DNA of 64,000 bases, taken from NCBI GenBank assembly GCA_951799405.1, contig CATOGX010000100.1:1-64000 (forward strand), read 5' to 3'. Every line of letters starts with the position of its first letter. Position 1 is the first letter of the stretch. Under the pieces are notes generated by a model. It ran no database searches, was not told where the DNA came from, and was given only the letters and a program-made list of their open reading frames with translations. The DNA comes from Agapetus fuscipes (lineage: Eukaryota; Arthropoda; Insecta; Trichoptera; Glossosomatidae). This document shows positions 1-8,150 of this stretch, in pieces. Position numbers and translations under genes: made by a program.

Positions 1-210
1 GGCTATTAATTTTATGATAATGAGTTCCTTATCATACTCATTCTTCTCCAATGGGACATTCAATAATCTATGTAACATGCTGTTGAATACTGCCATTTTA
101 TGTGCCATTGGATGGTTTGATGTAGCATGAATAATGGTATCTGTATAAGTAGGTTTGCGATATATACTGAATTTAAATTTATTATTAATAATATTAAGGT
201 TAAGATCTAA
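1..210 (-). pseudogene. Penelope-like element reverse transcriptase fragment
   Basis: The minus strand is open without stops to the window edge. It reads a region typical of the C-terminal half of Penelope-like RTs: FSIYRKPTYTDTII, then SNHPMAHKMAVFNSML, then PLEKNEYDKELIIIK. These match the conserved YRKPT.TD, SNHP..HK and KEL..I pattern of the family. The start is lost at a transposon that begins at 211 and the rest lies outside the window. The matching GIY-YIG endonuclease piece (1185-1574) is on the opposite strand, so the element is rearranged. Confidence 0.85.
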
Positions 211-1155
211 GAGTGGCTTAATATCAAAGGCGGACATCTGACATTTCAATAATGTGGAGGAAATCCCATTCTTATGTATCCTGGCCGGTATTTATTATTT
301 TTCTTATAAGTTTTTTTCATAATTCACTTTAAAAATTTAAATTAATACTGTGAATCATCTGACATCAATATAGTTTTAAAAAATGTTCAAATTCAGCTTT
401 GAAAATACAGATGTCCGGTTTTGAAACAAAAATCGTCAGATGTCCATTTTTGATACCAACATGTTGGTAGGTGTCCATTTTTGTTGTGACGAGCTAATCG
501 TTTGTAAAAAATGAATCTACTGATCTGAAAAATCTCAAATAGGAGGATAAATGGTTAGAAATTGAATCCAAATGATTTATTGTAATAAGTTTTAATATTT
601 TTGACATCTAACTTTCACCCTCCGACCGATAACATTGTACAACAGCACAAATTAAAAGTGTAGCCCAAATCAAAGAGTATACACACCTTAGTCGCTTTCT
701 GATATTTATTTTCCATTGTTATGGATCCCTCTTCCTCTTCCTAGTACTCCTATCACTAACTGATATGTTGGACTCCATGGAACAACTTTTTTTCACTTCA
801 AATCAATTAAAATATTTATAATACACCAAAAACAAAAATAATGAAACACAGGCAAACGCTCCTGGTACAAACTACAACAACAGTGTCAGCCATATTGAAT
901 TTTGAATCACGTGACCAAAATCTGGTTATTCTATTGGCTTGTTGGTAGATGTCCATTTTTGAAACAAACTGTTGCAGCAGAAGTCCGTTTTTGAAACTTA
1001 CCTACAACTTTGAAGCTAAAAATAACATACTTATGTCCGGTTTTGATATAAACCAACATCACCATTGAAAAGAACGAGAAAAATCCTATAAGAATTCACT
1101 GCTAACTCAATTTCAATTTTTGTGACAGATGTCCGCCTTTGATATTAAGCCACTC
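211..1155. mobile_element. DNA transposon with perfect 30-bp terminal inverted repeats
   Basis: Bases 211-240 and 1126-1155 are perfect inverted copies, starting GAGTGGCTTAATATC. The interior has no coding capacity. It repeats variants of the terminal motif (ATGTCCGNTTTTGA or ATGTCCATTTTTGA) near 409, 437, 471, 949, 980 and 1034, consistent with multiple transposase-binding sites. It separates two Penelope fragments. I found no convincing target-site duplication, so the superfamily is unknown. Confidence 0.75.
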
Positions 1156-1184
1156 AAGTAATTAATTGAGTTATTCTGTTAAGT

Positions 1185-1574
1185 GCTTACTACACAAATA
1201 ACAATCTGGGTAATATAATATTCAATAATAAGGATAAATTGGGAAAATTTAGCAGGAGTGGTGTGTACCAGCTTAACTGCAACGACTGTCAAGCCATATA
1301 CATTGGCGAGACAGGCAGGGCCATCACAACCAGATTAAAGGAGCATGCCAGAGCATTCAGGGGTCTGTCAGGATACTCGGAGATGGCGGACCATTGTATC
1401 GAGAATGGCCACACGTTTGACACGGCCAATACATTGGTCCTGCACTCTGAGGGTTTTGGTAGACGTCTGATGGCTTTTGAGGCACTCCAGATCCACAGAC
1501 ACAGAGAAGAAGTTGTGAATATCCAGATCCCTCCTGTCTCCCTGCTGCTTATGTGCGAGGACAAGACTGTCTGA
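1185..1574 (+). pseudogene. Penelope-like element GIY-YIG endonuclease domain
   Basis: The frame reads NNLGNIIFNNKDKLGKF, then GVYQLNCNDCQAIYIGETGR, then LKEHARAF and the stop at 1572-1574. GVY/YIG followed by GETGR and the downstream R..EH are the catalytic core of the GIY-YIG nuclease fused behind the RT in Penelope-like elements. The CNDC pair is the usual cysteine insertion. No ATG fits, because this is the C-terminal part of a fusion protein. The RT half at 1-210 is inverted relative to it. Confidence 0.85.
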
Positions 1575-1820
1575 TTACTTTGTTTATTATGTTCTTATGT
1601 ATGATGACACTCTGGTTTATTGGTTTTATTGTTTGATTCTTCGAGATGACTGGTGTGGTGGTGCATTTATCTTTGTTTCTTGTTTTTTATTTTTATTTTT
1701 TATTTTTTTATTTTTTGTTTTTTATTTTGTTTTCTGATGTTTTTTGATCTTTTTTGATCCCTTTAGCCTCCAACTTTAATTAATTTTATTTTATTCTATC
1801 CTTTGTCTTGTATACATAAA
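1575..1820. other. AT-rich spacer with T-rich tract
   Basis: This is the likely 3' flank of the Penelope fragment. It includes a long pyrimidine-rich, T-run-dominated stretch at about 1676-1760. No gene is seen. Confidence 0.5.
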
Positions 1821-2396
1821 GGTGAAATTCCACCAGTGTGCCGCACTGTGCTGCACAGTGCGGCACAGCGTGCAAAACAAATGTTTGTTCCGGTCGACTC
1901 ACGCAAGCGAACAGCAACAAATTGTGCGTGAACATTCTAGCAAAGTTCGCGCACAGCTGCGAACTTGTGTACGCGCACTGCTCCAGCGGTGGACTTGTCT
2001 CGACGTGCCGCACTCGTGTTCGCGAACTCACTTTTTGCTTCCGCTTCTCGATCGAAAACATTGATTTGTGCGCGCACAATGGATTGAAGTCATGATAAAA
2101 CTACCGATTTTTTAAGCAATGGAAATGAATCGGGCCTGTATTTTCAACGTACAAGTTGACAAGTTACAATTTACAAGTAACAAGCCTTGTAACTAACAAG
2201 TTACAATTACTAGTGTATTTCTAACATTCCATTTTCATGGGTATTTCTGTTTTTTACAAGTTTATCGTTTTACAAGTCTGCAATAACGATTTTACAAGTT
2301 TTGGTAACATCACTATGAAAAAAAAACTTTTCTCTATGCTGTGCACATTTTGAGGTTATGTTATTGTGTTGATATAACTATATGGGACGTACGAGG

Positions 2397-2505
2397 TACC
2401 CTACAACTATATACAGACGATACCATCATTTTTTATCATTCGCAAACGAAAGAAGAACTTGAAAATTTAATGCAAAGAGACGTTTCACTTCTTGCTAATT
2501 GGTGA
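2397..2505 (+). pseudogene. LINE reverse-transcriptase scrap (YTDD box)
   Basis: One frame reads LQLYTDDTIIFYHSQTKEE and continues to LLANW before a stop. This fits RT motif C (YADDT) and the following helix of insect non-LTR elements, with Y-T-D-D instead of Y-A-D-D. It is too short to place in a clade. Confidence 0.5.
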
Positions 2506-2621
2506 GGCGAAGTACAAAGCGGTACAAAGTTTGAAATACTGTATGCGTGCTGTGGGAGCGTTTGGTATTTTAAAGTTACCATGTTTATTTTGCATGTAAA
2601 TGTAAAAATGATGGGACTCAG

Positions 2622-3972
2622 GATTTGCAAAAGGACAATCAGACAATGTTCCTACTATAAATGAAGAGATTTTAAGTGTGTTTTTCACGGATAATCCTGA
2701 TTTCTGCTACGCGGAACTTCGCGGTGTCAAAGTGAACCGGTAAGTTTGTCAATTTCTATGACCCTTAGTTTCAAGGATTGATTGTTGTGTGGCTTTAAAT
2801 AGTTTTATTTTACACTTTAATCATATAGCTTAGGAGTTGTAAAAACTTGTATACGAATAGAATCGTAGCCAATCGGAATTTAGAACTTTTTTATAGGCGG
2901 GTAAACGTCACACTTGTATGGGACACCAGTCATTAGCAACCAATAACAAAGTATTTATTTTCCTTTTCTTTAGCAACCCGGCCGTGATAAGGCACATTTT
3001 TTTTATATGCCAATTCACGTGCGGTCCTCATTGTGATAAAAAAGGGCAAGCTAAAACCTAACCTCACATTAGGATAATAGGTTTTTTTGATAGGATTGAA
3101 GTAAATTCAAATCTTTTAACTCTTGCCTTCGAAGCAGTGCATATTTTCACTCAAACTTTTATCTGTTATATGAGTGCCATTTTTTCACTGCAGAACTCAC
3201 TTCTTTTCAAACTTCAACTATTTTTTCATATTTTTCAGATCTACGAGAGGAGACTACAGCGAGTGCTGTTGGATATGTGGAAGCTAAAAGGGAAAGTGAA
3301 TTGTGCGTCACAAAATGTCGGATAACACCCAAACACAAAATCCACAAGAAAGCATACAGAGTGGCTGCCATCATCAATGAAGCGGAGGAGATTATATTAT
3401 CATGTCAGGATGAAGACTGTCCTGCATCCCAAGGTACCTTAACGACATGCTTTTATTCAATCACATATACATATCTCTCATCACCTGATTTGTCGTGGGT
3501 GCCTGGTGTCTAGTGTTAGAATAAAATTAAGAATCATAAAAATTTAAGATTCCTTGAATATTTCATTTTGTGCATGAGTAAGGTAGGCACGTATACTGAT
3601 AGATGAAATGTTGAGAACCATATTATCTTGCTTGGGGTAATAGGGTCCGCACTTAAATTGAGATAATTGTGACGTCAGATGATCGAGTTGCGGGATACTT
3701 GTCATTCCTGCTTGAATCATTACTCATTAGTCAATATATTCATTTATTAAGATTTTTTGTTACAGGTGGCTGTAAGCACGCAGTTGCTTTTTTATACTGG
3801 CTGTACCGCAGAAGTATTGAGCCCAGCAGAACCTCTGTTGAATGCTCCTGGAAAAGACCAGTAATGGCGGGCACCGGAACCACCATTCCGTACATAAAAG
3901 CAGCTGACTTCGGGAATTGGGGGCATCGGCCTGAAGGAGATGGCTCATTTTTAAAAGATGTATTTAAGTCTA
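2622..3972 (+). pseudogene. SWIM zinc-finger protein, three exons, frameshifted
   Basis: Exons are inferred at 2622-2739 (donor GTAAGT at 2740), 3239-3433 (acceptor TTTTTCAG, donor GTACCT) and 3766-3972 (acceptor TTGTTACAG). The spliced product reads FTDNPDFCYAELRGVKVNR, then AVGYVEAKRESELC, then ILSCQDEDCPASQGGCKHA and AFLYWLYRRSIEPS. That gives a C-x4-C-x6-C-x-H SWIM-type zinc-binding motif followed by the RR..EPS.T.VEC.WK signature of animal SWIM/YqaJ-type proteins. One extra base at about 3264-3266 shifts the frame inside exon 2. Exon 3 runs straight into a MITE at 3973, and no YqaJ nuclease core follows. It is probably a decayed gene; function is unknown. Confidence 0.65.
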
Positions 3973-4378
3973 GGCGCACACTAGACGACAGGCGACAGCG
4001 ACAGTTCGACGACTTGTCGTGGCGACAGGCTGCGGCCGACAGTTTTCAAACATTTTGTTCAAAGCTCCGCACACTTGGCGTCTGAGACGCCGAGACTCGG
4101 CGACTAGCTGCGGGAGTCGTGCCCGCTCGCTACTTGTTGCCGCGACAGTCGCGCCACCCACACGCACACTAGACGACAGTCGCAGTATACCTACCCATAT
4201 ACTCTGTGGCATGGCTTGCTGCACGACGTCACAACTACAAGTCACGGTGACTGTCGCCGAAACAGCCGCACAGACGTCTAGTCGTGGCGACTAGTCGCGG
4301 CGACTGTCGCCGACACGGCAGCACACTAGACGACTAGTCGCGGCGACTTTCGCGGTGACAAGTCGTCTAGTGTGCGGA
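3973..4378. mobile_element. GC-rich MITE with CACACTAGACGAC ends
   Basis: The left end (3976) and right end (about 4375) carry the inverted motif CACACTAGACGAC. Further GTCGC/GCGAC and CTAGTCG repeats fill the element, which is far richer in GC than its flanks. It interrupts the SWIM gene's third exon. No matching target duplication was recognised. The short frames inside are compositional. Confidence 0.65.
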
Positions 4379-4779
4379 GGGTCAAAGAGCAATATGCATT
4401 GCAAAAGTTCTATGCTTATAATTGTTTTTACACCAAAAAATAGACACTTCCATTCATCAAATTCAGTAACTATATGCCATTGTGTACTGCCATTTTCAGA
4501 TGGTTGTAGGTAACTATCATTGTAAACTTGTTACAACTATCGTTGTAGACTTGTACCTTCTTGAAATAAAAAGTGAAAGTTGAATTTGTAAAATATTTTT
4601 TTATTGCTTTCTTTCATTTTTATAATCACATATTTATTTCAGCCGAGCAAGCAAATAGTATGTACATTGGCATCAAGAAATAAAGATACACAATGATGAT
4701 ACATATTTTAAAAATTAGATTGACGGTCTGGCTATTGAAGACCATCGTCGATGATTCTCCAAACATCTATTATGGCCAT

Positions 4780-5308
4780 CAAGGCCGTAGCCAGGAGGGG
4801 ATCAAGGGGGATTGATCCCCCCCCGAAATAAAAAAAAAAGATATTTATTTTAGACTTTTAATAAGTATTCATGAGACTACAGCTATTATCTACAGTCCGC
4901 CCGTCTCACTTTGTTGTTATACACAACATTTCCAAATATTCACAAACTTTTAAAAATCATGGCGACACTGCCTGTTTCTACATGTACTCCTGAGAGGACT
5001 TTCTCTTATCTGAAACGCCTCAAAACTTATTTGAGAAATTCCACAGGCCAACAGCTCCACAGGTTTGGCGTTAATGTCAATCCACCGCAGAATTGACATC
5101 GACACCGAGGAGGTAATTGATTTGTTCGCTACAAAGAAAGACTAAATTTAATTTTGTAATAACGTATTAATATAATATTTCTGTAATGGTTTTCTAATAA
5201 ATATGTATGATAAGTAACACCATTTTATTTCTTTTATTAAATTGTATGTTTTTCTACTGTTCCACGAAATCAAACACCCCCCCAAATTATTTTTTGGCTA
5301 CGGCCTTG
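4780..5308 (+). mobile_element. Short hAT transposon with 8-bp TSD
   Basis: The TIRs CAAGGCCGTAGCCA (4780-4793) and its reverse complement (5295-5308) are perfect. They are flanked by the exact 8-bp duplication ATGGCCAT at 4772-4779 and 5309-5316. The G- and C-runs just inside the ends are typical of hAT elements whose ends contain GCGTAGCCA-like sequence. It carries only the 3' end of a transposase gene (4911-5145), so it is an internally deleted copy. Confidence 0.93.
4911..5145 (+). pseudogene. hAT transposase C-terminal dimerisation domain
   Basis: The frame starts FPNIHKLLKIMATLPVSTC and continues TPERTFSYLKRLKTYLRNS, the conserved hAT dimerisation block. After LHR a one-base shift occurs near 5065. 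The other frame then continues ALMSIHRRIDIDTEEVIDLF to ATKKD and a stop at 5143-5145. Upstream catalytic parts are absent. It is a dead remnant inside the hAT element. Confidence 0.85.
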
Positions 5309-5367
5309 ATGGCCATCAAGAAAAAGCCAAGGTTATGTCTCGGCATGCCCGATGATATGTTTAATAA

Positions 5368-5931
5368 TTATATCAACAACAATTCTGTTTCCAAGTTGAC
5401 GAACGCGGCAAGCAATCTCCAGGCAAAGTTGACGCCTTGAGGATGCAAAGCGTTGATTTCTACAAATCTAGAGAGCATACACACAAGGATGGTAAAGTAA
5501 AAGAGCATAACAAATTCTTGAAGAGAATGGCAGGAATTTTCAGGTATTTTGCTGCAATTTGGGTTGGAATCACTGTCCGGCACATTCTCACTGTCTGACT
5601 TTTGACTACAGACATCGGATTCAACTGCTGGAAATGCAATGTTAAGATGGCATTCAGCATCTGCCAGTAAGTGTGGTTGGAGACACATGATGGGTGATGA
5701 GGCTCTGTCAACTAATGCAGGAGGGTCTGTAGCAGTTGCCTTACTCCTGACGTGCGCCTTCATGTTCACCTGCACATGTTTGTCATGGGCCCTACAGGTG
5801 ATAGAAGATGCATGCACCTCAGCCGTGGAGGTGGAAGGCCCAGGAGAAGGCTCACATTCCTGACACATTTCTTCAGAAATACGAAGTTTTTTTCGGCGAT
5901 CAGCAGTTCGTCTATGTCGGAATATCAGTTT
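5368..5931 (-). CDS. Hypothetical protein exon (unrecognised)
   Basis: A minus-strand frame of about 185 codons is open from a possible acceptor (TTTTTCACTGTTAG near 5932) to the stop at 5368. The start is basic (RHRRTADRRKKLRISEE). The middle is Ser/Pro/acidic (PGPSTSTAEV; SQKSDSENVPDSDSN) and the end is hydrophobic (FVMLFYFTILVCMLSRFVE). I recognise no family. It lies within the 2132-6406 element and could be a second element gene or chance. Confidence 0.3.
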   Translation of the reverse strand, partial: KLIFRHRRTADRRKKLRISEEMCQECEPSPGPSTSTAEVHASSITCRAHDKHVQVNMKAHVRSKATATDPPALVDRASSPIMCLQPHLLADAECHLNIAFPAVESDVCSQKSDSENVPDSDSNPNCSKIPENSCHSLQEFVMLFYFTILVCMLSRFVEINALHPQGVNFAWRLLAAFVNLETELLLI

Positions 5932-6946
5932 TCTAACAGTGAAAAATGTGTGGAACCCATTGAGGTATATATACGTGGAACCACATTGTCTTTGAGATGT
6001 ATGCAGTCCCTATACGGACTTCCGATAAAAATAAAGAGTGATATTATGAAAAATAAACATCAAAATGATGGCAATAAAGGCTCATCAAAAGTTCAGTGTA
6101 AAGCAAGTTTACAAGTCTACCTAACTCCAAAGCTAGGTAGGCTTGTTAGATTTTGACAGTAAATAATTAACAATTTTGTAAGACTTTCATTTATGTTCGT
6201 AATACACTTGTTAGATTAGGCATTTTTTTTGACGTTTTCTACGATAAAGTAAAAAAAGTTGTCTATGGATAGTAGACTTGTAATTGTAGCTTGTTCTTTA
6301 CAAGTTGTGTACTTGTAGTTTCAAAATACACTAGTTACGTCAGATCTGTCAAATTTTAACAATTGTGAGCTACAATTGTTAACTTGTACGTTGAAAATAC
6401 AGGCCCCTGGTATTTATTTTCTTTGTAAAAGTGTGACATTAATGAAAATAATCACGCATGTTTATTGATTTTAATTATTTATTACCTAAATTATAAGTTT
6501 ACAAAAATATAGAAGGTTTTTTTAGATATCTCGAAAACTGTTCAAACACATCAACGAAATTAATTAATGTACGTTTTTTAGACATTGTATCATTCTATAA
6601 TTAAAAGGATAAAATATATTGCCATAATATTAAGCAGCAAATAAAACGAAAAATATGTGAAAAAGCGTGTTTATTTTTCAAATTTTACTTTTACTTCGAC
6701 CATAATTATGAGAGACATAACCTGAAAAACATCTGTCAATTTTTGGTACGAGCCCGCCGTGTGCGTTGTGCGAGCTGCGAACAAAATGTGCTGCACTGTG
6801 CGCGAACCCAAGTTCCGCACAGCTTTGTTGGTGGACACAGACGCTTCCATTCAAATGGCGCAGTGCGCGCACTCTCCAAGTTCTGTACAAATTGTGCGGA
6901 ACAAATTGTGCTGCACACGATTTTGGTGGAACCCTACCTTAATGTC

Positions 6947-7430
6947 TCACCAAATGACGTTTAATTTAATTATTAATTCATATTCTTTCATAATTGCCAT
7001 ATAAAACTATTTTAATGTTAATAGAATTTTTACTGAATATTTTACCTACCTAACTGAATTTTATACCTCTTGACCAATTTTATTTATTTATTTTTTATTA
7101 TTAAAATAGACTTATAATGAAGTAATTAGTTATTACCAAATAGATCTTCTCGTACTTGTTTAATTAATTTTATTTATTTTATTAATTTAAAATTTTACTG
7201 TATGTTTTTACCTACCTGACTATCATTTATACCTATTGACAAAATTTCATAAAATAAAATTTCTTTTCTGTAATCAATAATCATACCTGATGATGACCTT
7301 CTAGGTCGAAAGCGTTAGTAACTTACTCTAAAGATTGTAATCTTTTTAAATATATTCATGTGAAAATAAACAGTGTTTTTGAATTCCTCAAAATTTTTTT
7401 AAAACTATAACAGTATGAATTTTCACAGTG
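6947..7430 (+). mobile_element. Penelope-type terminal region
   Basis: AT-rich sequence with two related blocks near 7029-7075 and 7200-7245 (TTTTACCTACCTNACT, ATTTATACCT). They are followed by a CTGATGA...GAAA motif of the kind found in Penelope-like long repeats. No coding sequence is seen. Confidence 0.45.
7285..7322 (+). ncRNA. Hammerhead-ribozyme-like core (Penelope type)
   Basis: CTGATGA (7287-7293) is followed by a hairpin GACC-TTCTA-GGTC and then GAAA (7308-7311). This order, CUGANGA, stem II, GAAA, is the conserved core of the minimal hammerheads in Penelope-like elements. Stems I and III are too short to judge by eye, so activity is not claimed. Confidence 0.5.
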
Positions 7431-8150
7431 TTAATACACAAACAATACAAAATATTATATATTTAAGTTTGTAACGAGATGAATTTGTTTGTTTGGTAGA
7501 ATGGAACATTATATTTGAATTTGAATAAAAAAAGGAAAACAAAAGAATGCAGAAAGGGAGAAGAAGCTTCCCTGGCGGGAGAGCCACAAGCTGGTGAAAA
7601 TTAGAATAACAAATATTTTTGTGTTGTGGTTATAAATAATTGTGAAACGAATAAAAGTAAACATGTAAAGTGGTTGTTATAATTAATAATTGTGTCCTTC
7701 TGACAGTGGAAAACCCCTCACAAGTTATAAACTAGAAATTTATTTAAGTTATTTCATATACTTAAGTTAAAAACTTATGATGTGTATTTTTCAGTGTGAA
7801 GAGATTTGATATGTGAAGAAATCAAATTAAAATAAGAAAAACTGTATAATAAACAAAAGCAAATATATAAACATAGCGAGAGATCAATCGAGAGATCTAC
7901 CTACCGCCGCTGACAAGCAGGCGGTAGAATCTCCGTAATATTTTTTTATTTATTGTGTCAAATAATTAGTGCTTCAGTACGAAAAGTACTTAAAAGTTAC
8001 CGGCAGTTTTTCTTTGTTGGACTGTGATAGATTTCGTGCGTACGTGTGATTGTAAATTTATCAAATTCATCAAAATTCAAAACTTTGACAGCTGCAAACA
8101 TCGCGGTGTGTACCTACTTGCAGTGTGTAGTGTAGGTACGTGACAAGTAC
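7431..8150 (+). other. Probable 5' region of the L2-like LINE
   Basis: AT-rich leader with scattered stops. A palindromic AGAGATCAATCGAGAGATCTACC stretch and a CCGCC...AGGCGG hairpin occur at about 7878-7925. No ORF1-like frame is recognisable. Its exact boundary with the Penelope flank is not visible. Confidence 0.35.

Larger units (their letters stand above)
2132..6406. mobile_element. 4.3-kb TIR element carrying a SWIM-domain gene
   Basis: Bases 2132-2157 and 6381-6406 are a perfect 26-bp inverted pair, beginning GGGCCTGTATTTTCAACG. The left 170 bp repeats ACAAGTT-type motifs many times, and the right end carries the inverted form. This is the subterminal-repeat layout of a cut-and-paste element. 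Between the ends lie a spliced SWIM zinc-finger gene (2622-3972, plus), a possible minus-strand gene (5368-5931), a MITE and a hAT insertion. Whether the SWIM gene is the element's own gene or captured is not decided by the sequence. Confidence 0.65.
1821..6946. mobile_element. Large transposon with GC-rich terminal domains
   Basis: The ends are inverted relatives: AAGGTGAAATTCCACCA near 1819 and, reversed, AAGGTAGGGTTCCACCA near 6946. Inside each end lies about 200 bp of CpG-rich sequence (1838-2080 and 6738-6930) built of alternating GTGC/GCAC motifs, in sharp contrast to the AT-rich surroundings. The short frames there on both strands are composition artefacts. A second element (2132-6406) sits inside. 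No clean target duplication was found, so the family is unassigned. Confidence 0.5.

Noticed and set aside
1786..2095. Several short overlapping frames on both strands (also at 6678-7004)
   Set aside because: They lie in CpG-rich transposon ends where stops are rare by composition.
6947..7285. Promoter or gene in the AT-rich stretch
   Set aside because: Only repeated AT-rich blocks are visible and no start-site or coding signal can be defended.
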